Of a stretch of 64,000 nucleotides of DNA, positions 1 through 10,299 are shown piece after piece. Origin of the DNA: Erodium maritimum. Its lineage: Eukaryota; Streptophyta; Magnoliopsida; Geraniales; Geraniaceae. Within the stretch, counting starts at the first letter, position 1; each line of letters opens with the position of its first letter. The notes under the pieces are model-generated. The model worked only from the letters and a program-made list of their open reading frames with translations, was not told the origin of the DNA and ran no database searches. The stretch lies in assembly GCA_963921825.1 (NCBI GenBank), contig OY997594.1:7135001-7199000 (forward strand), given 5' to 3'. A program made the translations under genes and the position numbers.

Positions 1-241
1 TTCAGCATTTTTTTAAATGTCTTATCATTTGTCCAATAAGTTATTACATTTTTTATCTATTGCAGTTTTCATAGAAACAACACAAAGGTATTTCTTGCTC
101 GAACTTACAGTAACATTTTATGCTAAAAGCATATATATGAGATGAAATACATTTTTCCTTGGAATATGGATTTGGATATATATCAGCAAATCATGATGCC
201 GGTGATTTGATTCTATTTATTTTCTAAGAGTCACTGTTTTG

Positions 242-545
242 ACATTATTCAGGGATAAATTTAAAGTGGTTGAGATATTAAAAAAAATGCTCCCAGTTTT
301 TGATTAGAATCCTATATTAGAATCATGTGAAATATGTTGGAAAGCATTGTCTAAATATATAGTAGATTTGATTATAGTGACTTTCTAGATGGAGTCTCTG
401 TTTTGACATGACTTACGAATAAGTTTAAAGTAGACCACATAAAAAAAAAAAAAAAAACTCTTTCCTGTTTTTGATTAGAATCCTGTACTAGAATCACGTG
501 AAATATGATTGGAGAGAACTGTCAAAACAAATAGTAGAATTTTTT
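242..545. repeat. Two-unit tandem repeat, period about 171 bp
   Basis: The segment beginning at the TGATTAGAATCCT motif (301) recurs at 472, with similar flanks (sodium-free AT-rich sequence, a GTCAAAACA-type motif and a TTTAAAGT motif). The mirror copy lies in the right arm at about 17108-17411. A related unit, split by a LINE, precedes small-gene copy F (49740-49815 plus 54405-54640). It appears to be part of the distal upstream region of the small-gene unit. Confidence 0.6.
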
Positions 546-674
546 ATTTATATATTTCGAATAATTTATTAAATTTATCTACTAGTTAATCTTTTAGAAG
601 ATTTATCTTCAATCGTTACGGATGGATAAGCTAAGACTTTTATCTGATCATCAAGTGAATATTTACATAGTGAT

Positions 675-1001
675 TGTTAGAATATAATTTAAATGAGCAT
701 TCAACTATCAACTTGAGCTTTTAGTTAAGTTGATCCTCTAATATGGTATCAGAGCTTGGTACCTTACGGACAGAGGTTCAAATCCCACTCTCTACGAAAA
801 TTCTAATTTATTCTCTATTTATCAAATTTACCTAAAATGGGCTAGCCCTTATCAATCTTCTCAATGAGCTCATCTCTCTCTTCTAAATAATTCACCTCCA
901 AACTCGTAAACGGGCTTGTCCGTGAGGACGCGCGTTAGAAATAACTATAATTGGGCATTCAACTATCAACTTGAGCTTTTAGTTGAGTTGGTCCTCTTAC
1001 A
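675..1001 (+). mobile_element. TRIM element (327 bp) with 69-bp LTRs
   Basis: Terminal direct repeats of 69 bp (675-743 and 933-1001) flank a 189-bp interior. A primer-binding site matching initiator tRNA-Met (TGGTATCAGAGC) begins at 744, directly after the 5' repeat. The whole element is bounded by the 5-bp target duplication GTGAT (670-674 and 1002-1006). No coding capacity is present, so it would depend on proteins supplied in trans. A perfect GTCC/GGAC hairpin with a GTGA loop sits just before the 3' repeat (918-929). Confidence 0.9.
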
Positions 1002-1006
1002 GTGAT

Positions 1007-2058
1007 TCTCACTTATTCGATATTATTTGATCCATAGATGATCTCTAAATTCTCATTAACCACAAGCTTATCAAAACTGGTCGTTACTCAATCAGCAACG
1101 ATAACGACTTGATCACTTAGGTGATCCATAGAGTTTGATTGATCAACGTCATCAATTAAAGAAATATCTTTTTTCCCCTTCAGGCATATTAGTTTAAGAT
1201 TGTATAGAGCTCGTAGATAGACTCGAGAATCTACAACTCGAATTCTTCAAACGCATAACGAATTATATTGCCCACTGGCTTGTAAGAGTTGACCGGGGAT
1301 AATATCCTCACCAGTCACCCCACTCCAGTGTATTTTTATTATCAACGATAGATAAATATATTAACGAAGCAAAAAATACAAACGGATAACCCAAAAATCT
1401 TAAACGAGTAAGGAATAAAACAAACATCAAAAGCATCAACAAAAGAAAAAAGCACTCATATGTCCTCAGTGGGGCTAGAAATCCCGCTACTATAATGCGA
1501 ACTCAGTACCACTTCAATCTTCTTGAAGTCCATCTCATCCGAACCCTTGTAGCGGAGGTCCCGCAAACCTTAAATATTACCGGAGTCATGGAGTCATGTG
1601 GCTTTATAAGGGGTCATGGAGGGAGTTAGCTTTGGACCGTGACTCTTCATGTTTTCGTTATCTTTTGTTGTGATTTGTTTTGTCTTCATGTTTCTTAATA
1701 TATGTCCGTTCTTAGTGTTTGGAGGTGAATTCATATTTGTACCATAAAGTATGATTTTTACGCGAAACCTATTTCTGATTCTATATATCCTAATAATTTG
1801 TATCTTCATATTATGACACGGGATAGAAACATTCATATGAAATGTTACTTTTGAATAAAAACAAGCAGATAAGTGCAAATTATTGTATTATTGATTATGA
1901 GAAGAAGAGGTACAAAATACCTCAACTCGATCCACACATCACAGATCGCACCATAGATTGTTACATATTAACTAAAAACGAAGGAAGAGATGAACAACGT
2001 TAGACATATTCCTTATTGTTTATACGTTGCATACTCCAACAACATAGTCGTTGTTTTA
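1007..2058. other. 3' flank of small-gene copy A; no gene seen
   Basis: AT-rich sequence downstream of copy A. The part at about 1600-2058 is shared with the 3' flanks of the other small-gene copies, including a CCATAGATTG motif and a motif resembling GAGGTACAAAATACCTCA. A 94-codon open frame (1594-1878, minus) exists only because the arm is duplicated; it is not conserved in copies E and F and I do not call it coding. Confidence 0.5.
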
Positions 2059-2244
2059 TTAGTGTGTCTCTCCGGGGTGCCTGTCGGTGAGCCAGTTGAG
2101 AACCCCTCGGGACACTCCGTGGATCACGCCGTCAATCGGAGCTAAGGGAAAGAGCACCACATCAGCCACCTGGTGCAGTTGATCGATCCTATGCTCGACT
2201 CTGGTGGTGATCACGTCCTTAACCCGCTCGCTGGTCTTAGTCAT
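2059..2244 (-). CDS. Unrecognised 61-aa protein, copy A of a local family
   Basis: I do not recognise this family. The 61-residue product has no cysteine, signal peptide or membrane segment. Residues 3-30 are charged and look able to form an amphipathic helix (TSERVKDVI, EHRIDQLHQV). Residues 30-58 form the most conserved block (DVVLFPLAPIDGVIHGVSRG, then NWLTDRHPGE). The start is the first ATG after a conserved GGAAGC context found in copies A, C, D, E and F. A TATA box lies about 88 bases upstream. Copy D encodes the same protein. Compared with E and F, the C-terminus lacks four codons through an in-frame 12-base deletion. Synonymous-biased differences among copies support real coding; function is unknown. 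Confidence 0.75.
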   Translation of the reverse strand: MTKTSERVKDVITTRVEHRIDQLHQVADVVLFPLAPIDGVIHGVSRGVLNWLTDRHPGETH

Positions 2245-2560
2245 GCTTCCTAATTTGGCTTAATTAGCAACTACTCTTAATTATGTTGATCAAGTGTGAT
2301 TGTGATGCTTATAAACACACTTCAAGTCCTCTTTATATAGAGCTCTACTATCTAGCATCCTCAAATAGTAATTTCCATATAAACAGCATATACAGAATAA
2401 TAAAATGAGAGGAATATCTAGCAAAACATTGGTGCATGTGCATTTTATTTTAATAATGATGCTTTACTAAAGTGATGAATCCATTCTATATTTCTAGAAT
2501 GCGTTATATTTGTGTCAATCCATCACTCCAATACTTTCCCACATCAAATGTGGATTCTTT
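2245..2560 (-). promoter_or_regulatory. Promoter of small-gene copy A
   Basis: A TATATAAA box on the minus strand (2332-2339) lies about 88 bases from the ATG. The upstream region, with the GGATGCTAGATAGT block and a CATTCTAGAA-type palindrome, is conserved in all full-length family members. The presumed leader runs from about 2305 to 2245. No intron is evident. Confidence 0.65.
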
Positions 2561-2617
2561 CATTTGCATATCATTTCATTATTAAACAATAATGGTTTAG
2601 TACGATAAATCCGTCCA

Positions 2618-2960
2618 ATCTGATTTCCAAGGGTATATCATTCGTGAGGGAACACTTCACCTAAAATTTACAAAGTTTAAAATGACAACTGAAAATTGAT
2701 AAAAAAAGAAGCTTTCAATTGATCAGTATTGTTGGTGTTGGAGGGTTTGTAAGTGTGTCGGGAAGCAAGTTAAACAGTTAAACGTACATGGTTTTGGATG
2801 TTGCTATATCAGACACGACCTTTGTTACGAATTTGTAGAATAGAATGGATCGAGTGCTAGTCCCTCTCTTTGATCCGTCCGCTTAGCCATTCAGGTCAAT
2901 TTTAGTCATGCCCTTCCTCAGCCTAATGTCTATTAACGGTTCTCCTCACCAATGTTGCAT
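2618..2960. repeat. Diverged inner extension of the inverted repeat (left)
   Basis: This still aligns to the reverse complement of about 14705-15035, but with many substitutions and indels. Shared stretches include the segments around 2740-2765 and 2905-2920. It shows that an older inverted duplication existed before the nearly identical outer arms were created or homogenised. Confidence 0.7.
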
Positions 2961-3400
2961 TCGTTAAACGGATTATAGAAACAACTTATGAAAAGAGGTA
3001 AAGAGGGTAACAAAGTTTTATGGTCAACCGACTTTGTCGACACATAGCTCCAAACCATCACCCAAGTCCTCAGCTTGGCTGACGGAAATTCATGCCTCAA
3101 ACAACTAACAAATGCTCTGTTTTGATTTTGTTTTCAACCAATTTTTCTCCAAATAAACATGTTTTCTTAAAATACTTGCATGCAATAATTATTGTAGGGA
3201 AACCTCATGTTAAACATTAAATCATTTTTCTTTTGTCATTTCTTTTTCTAAGGGTTGGCTTCCATACAATATTGTATGGGTAAGTCAACATTTCGAATAG
3301 ACAATACTTAAAAATGTTATAAGACAGTGAACATGACACTTTACTGTTTGTTTCATTATTTTTTGATATATTGTTCTGTAACTTTAAATACTGAACTATA
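2961..3400. other. Intergenic, no gene recognised
   Basis: AT-rich sequence with no supported open frame. It ends in the left copy of the 10-bp target duplication (CTGAACTATA, 3391-3400) of the adjacent Mutator-like element. It is probably the distal 3' flank of small-gene copy B, displaced by insertions. Confidence 0.4.
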
Positions 3401-4740
3401 GAGGTGAAGTTTGATACAAACTATGTCTTAACCTAAACACCGTGAGAACCAATCTAAGTAATCTATTTTAAGAATGGAGGAATGAGATCCAATTGAATTG
3501 TTGACTTGTTGACCGCAAAAAGAACAACATTTTTTAGTAAGTGAGAAGAGTTTTTTAGTAAAGCTATCATTTTTTTTCCAATTCACTAATTTAATTTTTT
3601 CCGCTTCGTTTGAACTCTGATTGGCTTCAAACTTACGCCATTAGTTTTGTTTTTTCAAGGTCTTTCTATCAAGATCACTTATGAATATATTTTGAAGCAC
3701 GAAATTTTTTTTTATTTCAGGACTGATTTAAAAAAAATTATATATGATTATATATGGGTAATTTTTATCAACACTTTGCTCTAGATTTATCAATACTTTT
3801 ACACTGGTTTTATCAACACTTTACATTGGTTTTATCACCTCATTTCCAAAACTAATCATGATTTTATCACATCATCACGTGTTTTTTATGAACATCAAAC
3901 ACCAGGTTTATCATTAAATTACGTGTGTTTTATGACCCTCATCACATGCTTTTTTTGAAGCACGAAAAAAAGAATTATTTCGGGGCTGATTTTAAAAAAA
4001 TTATATCTGGATAATTTTTATCAACACTTTACACTGGTTTTATCAACACTGAACACTAGTTTTATCACCTCATTTTCCAAACCCGAACATGATTTTTATC
4101 ACCTCATCGCGTGCTTTTATGAACACTAGTTTTATCAACACTCAACACTATGTTTATCATTAAATTACATGTGTTTTTATCACCCCATCACATGTATTTT
4201 TTATCAACGCTAAACTCTAGTTTATCACACTTATTATCAAAATTGAACATGGTTTTTATCACCTCATTATTTGTTTCTTATCACCTCATTACATGTTTTT
4301 TATCGGCATTTAGCACTAGTTTGATACCTCTGATATAAAACATTTATTAGTGAAGATTTATGAACACTCAACATTATTTTTATCACCCCGATATACCTTT
4401 TTATTTTCGTGCTTCAAAATATATTCATGATTGATCTTGATTTAAAGCCCTTGTAAAAATAAAAATATTGGCGCAAGTTTGAAGCTAATCGGAGTTCAAA
4501 CGAATCGGGAAAAATTAAATTAGTGAATGAGTGAAGAAAAAAATGGACACTTGTCCACATGACACCATGCTATTACAATTATGCCCTTGCTTGTGTGAGA
4601 AAGGATGAAAGTGGCGTGAATTTGGGTGGAATTGCAGTGGTGATGTGACATCATGGTAAATGTTGGATCTTAGATGTGTGTGGCTAGGATTGGTTCTCAC
4701 GGTTCTTAGGTTAAGAGTGGTTTGTAGCCGATTTCACCTC
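3401..4740. mobile_element. Non-autonomous Mutator-like element with long TIRs
   Basis: The ends are GAGGTGAAGT (3401) and its inverted partner ending ...TTCACCTC (4740). Inverted similarity continues inward for roughly 300 bases, through blocks near 3440/4700, 3590/4520 and 3690/4425. A perfect 10-bp target duplication, CTGAACTATA, flanks it (3391-3400 and 4741-4750). Long TIRs and 9-11 bp duplications are typical of Mutator-like elements. No transposase is encoded. The core (about 3750-4400) is an irregular array of short TTTTATCAACACT-type units. Confidence 0.85.
3750..4400. repeat. Irregular short-unit array inside the Mutator-like element
   Basis: Variants of TTTTATCAACACT and TTTATCACCTCAT recur every 20-35 bases, separated by short variable text. 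The array is centred between the inverted repeats. Spacing and unit sequence are irregular, which excludes a CRISPR or a simple satellite. Internal tandem units are known in some Mutator-like elements; here they could bind transposase or result from slippage. Confidence 0.6.
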
Positions 4741-4789
4741 CTGAACTATATTACTTAAACATACGATTTTTTTTATAACTATTCTACTT

Positions 4790-6784
4790 GTATCCTCTTT
4801 TTATATGATCAACAACCAATATATAAAAATCCATCTTTTAGAGAATGAAAGATGAGAAACAGGGACGGAGCCCAAAGAAAACATAGTACATAACTAGTTT
4901 CGGCTTAAACAAAAAACACCTAAGGACTGAATAACCTCAACCTTAAACCAAACAGATGACCAGTACAATGAAAGCTTTAAGCTCCTAAACAATAAAACAT
5001 AAAGAGAGGTCTAGAACCTGGATTTTACAACTAAAAAGCACACGAAAGAAATACTGGTTTAAAACATGGATTTTCCAACTCTTGTGCGCAAAAGAAACTT
5101 GTAAATGACCGAACCTCTACCAACGATTTTGATTTACCCTAACTCATCAAGGCCGTCGACCCTTAACGAGAGAAGGACGAACACCTTACAAGTCATGGCC
5201 AATACCGCAAACGGAAGAGACAGATCCGATGGGCGATACCCACCAGAACTCGCTGGACCTAAAATTGAAATATGAAGTACTCATTCAAAGGCACTATGGT
5301 TGAACCACTCACCGACGCGCAGCTCTTTCAAACTGGCAAGTCCTAACAACCAAAATGGAATAATACATAAGATAATACTAACATATGGCGATAAAGGAAC
5401 AATAGGGGGTTACAAAACTTAGGCAAAAAATAAGGGGAACAAGTCTTCCTTACCTCGGACAGCCGCACCAAACAAGACTAGGTACTAGGCAAAACCAAAC
5501 ATGCAGTCGAGCAGTCGCAGACATTCAGAACTGTAGCGAAAAATAACCCCTCCAGGGTCGCACCACCACAACGTCCCATTAATACCAACTAATTGACCAA
5601 ACCAACTCACCAGAGTCAAGAGCAGCCTCCGAACACTACTCAGCTCCAAGAGAACTCATCCATGGCCAACAAAACGAAGTAACCCAAGAGGGGAGTCGGG
5701 AGAACTGAAACTTTAACCCGACGCCGGAGACATACAGTGGAAAAGGGGAAGAAGCCCCGAACTCGGAATCACCACTAGCAACCCGGAGAGAGGAGTTAGA
5801 CCAATGAAAGCCTCCCCGAGATATGTTCGTCCTCGCCAGTGGCCAACACACAAACGAACGGAGGTTGAGAAGGCCAGAAGGGAAAAAACTACAACTAGAC
5901 TCAACCACAACCGAAACCCTCAAAACTGACCCCCAACTAGACACTAGCAGTTGTCGGACAACCACCTAACCATTGGAAAACACCAAACGGAGGCGGCCTC
6001 AAATCCAACAAAGAAATGGATGAGGAAACAAGGACTTAAAGAGTCAGTCGGGGAGGCAACCAATCGCGGGGAAGACGAATAGCAAAATGTTGCCGGAGGT
6101 CGAGCGCGCTGGAGCTTCATCGCAACAGGGAGATAAGGCCAAACGAGGGAAGACGAAGAAGATCGGCCACCAATCCAACAACCAAGTTCATGCTTTGGCC
6201 CAAACCACTACGTCCATGAACAGAACAACAACTACCCACTCCGGCTAGGAAGAGACAAACCGGAGGTCGGAGAGCCACCCATACCAGATCCACGACGAAT
6301 TGGAGGGTTCCACAGCGAATCCAAACCAGAAACACTTCCCACGGTGGAACTGAGCAACTGACCACTGCTGGAGCACGACGAAGCTCCGACGAGGGCTTGT
6401 AACTACAACTGTTGAAACCAGATCGAGCAGCATTAAGGAGTAAATAACGAGCAGAAAAGAGAAGGGGAAGGAGGAAGAGGGAAGGCAGGGGGTTCCAAAC
6501 TTCCAAGAGCTACAAGCAGTACCACGCCGTTGACGAAGACACCAACCCGACCAGCACCACGCCCGACCAAAGGTGAGAACCGTAACCGAAAGAAGGAGAG
6601 GGGTAAAAAAGAAAAAAGGGAAGGAGGGTCGTCCTCCGCCGGCCACAACCAAATCCATAACCGACAGAGACGGAAAAGGGGGAACTGTGTGGTGGCGGTT
6701 AGGTTGAGCGGCTTTGAGTTAAGTTGGTTTCAAGTCAAGTTTCACACTAGTCCTCTTCTTTACAAATTTAAGAAAAAAAAATAG
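4790..6784 (-). mobile_element. LINE-derived non-coding retroposon
   Basis: The insertion lies between direct repeats TATTCTACTT (4780-4789 and 6785-6794), in sequence that matches the 3' flank of other small-gene copies. Read on the minus strand, its 4790-4870 end resembles the recurring LINE-type 3' tail of this window (CTCATCT..., AAATTT, GATAAAA-like). Several GC-rich frames occur on the minus strand (for example 5636-5965 and 6117-6658), but they overlap one another and encode no recognisable domain. It resembles the insertion at 45017-46371 in composition. Orientation and exact ends are inferred. Confidence 0.5.
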
Positions 6785-7077
6785 TATTCTACTTATGTCT
6801 TAATTTGTATCCTCTTATTATAACACAAGATCGAAATATCTATACATATAATAATGTTACTCTGTAAATAGAAACAAGTAGGTATATATAGAGGTGCAAG
6901 TTATTGTATTATTTCAGCATAAGAACAAGAGGTACAGAAGAGGTCAGAGCGGTTTACACATGACAGATTGCACCATAGATGGTCACACATAATATTAATT
7001 GAAGGAGGAGAGAAACAACGCAATAAGTTACTAATTTATTGGTGCGTTGTATACTCCGAAATACATATACGGTCGGT

Positions 7078-7263
7078 TCATCTGAAGACTGGTATGCGAG
7101 TGCTACCAGGATGTCCATTTATCTGTGACTGTGGCTGTGGACTAGTGTTCTCTTGAGGTCCATTTGCGGGTGGAGTGGCCTCTCCTGGGTGCCTGTCAGT
7201 GATCCAGTTTATAACTCCTCTTGACACTCCATGGATCACACCCTCAATTATGCCAAAAGTCAT
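7078..7263 (-). CDS. Diverged small-gene copy B (N-terminal half deleted)
   Basis: The 61-residue frame keeps an ATG in the conserved context but lacks about 30 codons that encode the charged N-terminal helix in other copies. It resumes at the conserved block (GVIHGVSRGVINWITDRHPG) and then runs into a proline- and glutamine-rich tail unlike any other copy. The TATA region upstream is weakened (TATACA around 7349-7356). It could be a neofunctionalised variant or a decaying copy that remains open by chance. Its 3' flank is interrupted by the retroposon at 4790-6784 and the Mutator-like element. Confidence 0.45.
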   Translation of the reverse strand: MTFGIIEGVIHGVSRGVINWITDRHPGEATPPANGPQENTSPQPQSQINGHPGSTRIPVFR

Positions 7264-7565
7264 GCTTTCTAATTTGGCTTAGCTACTACTCTTAAATATG
7301 ATGATCTGGTGTGATTGTGATTCTTACAAACATAACTCATCTCCTCTTTATACAAATACAACTCTACTATCTAGCATCCTCCAATAGTAATTTCCACGTA
7401 AACATCATATACATGAATTTCCTTTTTCTAATTTGCTTATGATTAGACGAATATCTAGCAAAACATTGATCCATGTGCATTTTTGTTTTAATAATGATTC
7501 TTTAGTAAAGTGATGAATCCATTCTATTTCTAGAATGCGTTATATTTGTGTTAATCCATCTATCC
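7264..7565 (-). promoter_or_regulatory. Degraded promoter region of copy B
   Basis: This aligns with the upstream regions of copies A, C, D, E and F, including the CTAGATAGTAGAG block and the CATTCTA palindrome region. The TATA box is altered to a TGTATAAAG-like form and is followed by small changes. Confidence 0.5.
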
Positions 7566-7754
7566 AATAGTTTCGAACGTCACACTAACGTGGTTTGGTG
7601 TTCGAGAGAACATGGCCTTATTAAAGAGGAGCACCCAAACCAGAAACTTGTCTCTGTTTCTGGTTTTCAGAATCAGAATGTCGAGCTCGGTTCAGAGTAG
7701 GAGAAAATTGTTGAGGAGGACGAAGGGGTAGATCAGTCCAGGGATTCGCCGGAG

Positions 7755-8030
7755 TTGGTTGTCGTTATCGATGCTGAGATGGATGCGGTTGCTGATGTCG
7801 ATGCAAAGACGGATTCAACTCCTCTGGTTGCCGATGTTCAAGCGGATGTTGCTGGGATTGAACATTCATCTGGGCTGGCTTTGGAGTCAGGTGGGCTTGC
7901 TTCTGGGCTCACTCAAGTCCAGCCCTTAGTCTTGAATCAGGTTATTGGTGCGGCTGGAGGCCAACCTACACAACAGGAATATTCCCCGTGGAAGGACGCT
8001 CTAGTCAAGAAGCGGGTGAGTCGTTCTCCA
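7755..8030 (+). pseudogene. Fragment resembling a LINE ORF1 tail
   Basis: The open frame is acidic and low in complexity (repeated valine, alanine and aspartate) and ends in a short basic patch containing SPWKDALVKKR. This composition resembles the region after the zinc knuckle in plant L1 ORF1 proteins. No domain is complete, no promoter is evident, and the frame is soon followed by a copia remnant on the other strand. The call is tentative. Confidence 0.3.
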
Positions 8031-8218
8031 AAACATCTAACGGAAGTATACACTTTGACGTGTAAACCAATTGTATCTTGCTCTCCACGTGTAAACCATT
8101 GGGCTCTCTTCATCCTATCTGGACCTACCACCATGAGAGGCAACGATCATCATTTCCAAGTGTTCCTAACGCTACGAGATTTACTCCGACCCGCTTCTTA
8201 CGAGAGTCCATAGAACCA

Positions 8219-8418
8219 GGCTCGGATACCACTTGTTGGGGAGAACTAGGTCTTATTAAAGAGGAGCAGACAACAAGAAGCTCACAATATACACATTGGT
8301 CACGTACTTAACCCAAAAGACTTGTCTATCAAATCATGGTCCAAGGTGTATATTAAATATTTCTTTATTTCTTAATATCCGATTTGAAATTCCTGACTCA
8401 CATTGGACACACCTAACA
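8219..8418 (-). mobile_element. Copia LTR with primer-binding site (remnant, minus strand)
   Basis: A block from TGTTGGGG (8234) to ...CCTAACA (8418) has the TG...CA ends of an LTR (185 bp). Directly beside it, on the minus strand, is a match to the initiator tRNA-Met primer-binding site (reverse of GGCTCGGATACCA, 8219-8231). No internal domains or second LTR were identified, so it is an end fragment. Confidence 0.55.
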
Positions 8419-8757
8419 ACACGCGATGTGGACGACCTGGATCTTACCGTTGAGGGTCGAGAGCCAGAAGACAAGGAGGTCTAGAGGACAAAGGAAGAGG
8501 ACGGATACAACGATTTTTTTTTTATCAGAACCGTCTTAGGCCTTGCAGCACTATTAGAGGCAGTGCTTTGATTTCAGCTCCTTCGACCGGTAAATCAGAA
8601 CAACTTACTTGGAACTGTTGTTTGACAATGTGTTTTAAGCCTTTGGTCAAGGCCTCGAGTTGTGAGGAAGGGGCCGAAAGAGTGACCAGAGCTCCGCTTC
8701 ACTTTGATGATGGTCCAGTTTTGGTTCGAGAAGTACAAAAACATGCCTCGTTTTCAG

Positions 8758-9014
8758 TGTTAGAATTAAACTAGTCATGCCACCATTTGTACAGAACATC
8801 AGATGTTCTTCATTTTGTGCGTGTGTGGTAGGTAGTGGTAGGTTAACTTAGTTCCTTGTCAAACTTTTCCTACTTGTTTTCATACTTGTTTGTATGACTA
8901 TAAATACAAGCCAATACCAATGTAAAAGACACAACACTCATATTGCAACTCAGCAAAGTTCAAAGCAATTGTTTTTTATTTCTTTTGTTCCCAATATTAG
9001 CTTGAGAACCAACA
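8758..9014 (+). repeat. 5' LTR of copia element 1
   Basis: This 257-bp LTR has TG...CA ends. A TATA-like TATAAATAC motif at about 8899-8907 would place transcription start inside the LTR. About ten substitutions separate it from the 3' LTR. Confidence 0.9.
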
Positions 9015-9016
9015 AG

Positions 9017-9030
9017 TGGTATCAGAGCCA
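9017..9030 (+). other. Primer-binding site, copia element 1
   Basis: TGGTATCAGAGCC, two bases after the 5' LTR, is complementary to the 3' end of plant initiator tRNA-Met. Confidence 0.9.
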
Positions 9031-9039
9031 CGATTCATC

Positions 9040-10209
9040 ATGGACGATTCCGTCAGTACGATCAAGGCGAGCAACACCGGGAGTACCTCTACCGCAGTCG
9101 GCTATGAGCGCGAGCTGGCGGTGACGAGGTCGTACCCTGCGGTGGTCAGCACGGCCAACTTTCCCATCCTTTCTCGTACCAACTACGGAGAATGGGAAAT
9201 CCTCATGGAGGTCGGGTTACAAGCGAGAGGCTTGTGGACAGCAATCCAAGGCGAGGAAGATCTCACTGACGAAATCGTATATCGCAACGATCGCTCCGCA
9301 ATGGAGGTGATCATGCGCTCGGTTCCGACCGAGATGATCTCAACAATTGGGAAGAAGAAGACGGCACACGAGGCATGGGAGGCTATCAAAACCATCCGCA
9401 TGGGGTCAAGCCGAGTCCGCGACGCGAAGGCTCAAACACTCCGGCGCGAGTTCGAGCGCTTCACACACAAGGACGGCGAAACAGTCGATGAGTTGGCAAT
9501 GTGACTTACTGGCATCGTGGCAAATCTCGGTGTTCTCGGTGATGAGGTACCAGAGAAGCAGGTGATGCAGAAGTTCCTTCGTATAGTTCCAAGGCGTTAT
9601 TCGCAGCTCGCATTATCGATCGATAGTCTCGTCGACCTCGATACAATCAACATGGAGGAATTGACGGGACGCTTCAAAGCAGCGGATGAACGAATGGAGC
9701 TGAACGAAGAAGAGGAGGGGGTCATGAGGCTCCTCCTCACGGAGGAAGAATGGCGTAACCGCATGGGACGACGGGACCATGGCGGCACAAACGCCTTTCC
9801 CAAACCACGGGGAAAACACCGCAACGTTGAAAAAAAGGACGGTGTTGACAACACCAGGAAGCCAAGGAAGTGCCGCTACTGCAACATGGAAGGGCATTGG
9901 GTCCGTGACTGCCGGAAGAAGAAGAGGGATGAGGCTGATGACGAAGCTCACCTTGTTCAGGCAGATGACGAAGAACTTGAACTACTGATGGCTCAGGTGA
10001 CGTCAGTTGCAGCTACACTTGCCAAGGCGGAGAGCGCCAAGCAAGAGCGGGATGTCCAACACGACCGTTCACGAATGAGGACTCAACAAGCTCATGATGA
10101 CATATCAAAGACCCAAGCTGACTCAAGTACAAGTCAGGCCAAGAGCGACGGAGCGACTGAGGTACCGGTCCAAAGGATAGTATGGACGCCTTGTTGGAGG
10201 CGAAATTAG
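9040..10209 (+). pseudogene. copia gag with one in-frame stop
   Basis: The 389-codon gag frame starts shortly after the primer-binding site (MDDSVSTIKASN). It contains a UBN2-type capsid region (about residues 45-240) and a CCHC zinc knuckle at about 9870-9920 (CRYCNMEGHWVRDC), followed by a lysine-rich stretch. A single TGA at 9502-9504 breaks it after residue 154; the frame is otherwise open on both sides, consistent with a CGA-to-TGA change. The product would be the structural protein of virus-like particles. The tail (after about residue 310) is acidic and glutamine-rich. Confidence 0.85.
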
Positions 10210-10299
10210 GATGAAGAAACGTCCGAGGTACTTACCCAAAGATCTAGGTGGACACCAACATGGGCGAAGGAGTGCCCGAAGCGTGGGAAACCTAGTGTC

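Larger units (their letters stand above)
1..2617. repeat. Left arm of large inverted repeat
   Basis: Position p in this arm pairs with position 17653 minus p on the opposite strand, with no net length change across the whole arm. I noticed only a couple of single-base differences (for example near 1720 and 2000), so identity is about 99.9% by eye. The arm carries small-gene copy A, its promoter and 3' flank, a TRIM element and a two-unit 171-bp repeat. Its outer end is cut by the window start, so the true arm may be longer. At 2617 the match drops abruptly to a much more diverged alignment. Confidence 0.95.

Noticed and set aside
744-787. tRNA-like sequence (TGGTATCAGAGC plus a GGTTCAAATCC B-box match)
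   Set aside because: No cloverleaf can be formed; the first motif is the TRIM primer-binding site.
918-929. Hammerhead ribozyme
   Set aside because: Only the stem II hairpin is present. The catalytic CTGATGA and GAAA boxes and the other stems are missing.
1594-1878. 94-codon frame (and its mirror at 15775-16059) that looks conserved
   Set aside because: It is present twice only because the arms are duplicated. The equivalent 3' flanks of copies E and F are not open.
3750-4400. CRISPR-like spaced repeats
   Set aside because: Unit sequence and spacing are irregular, and the array sits between Mutator-type inverted termini in a plant genome.
5636-6658. Several minus-strand frames with hydrophobic, serine-rich products
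   Set aside because: They overlap in different phases, lack domains, and lie in a GC-rich retroposon where long open frames arise easily.
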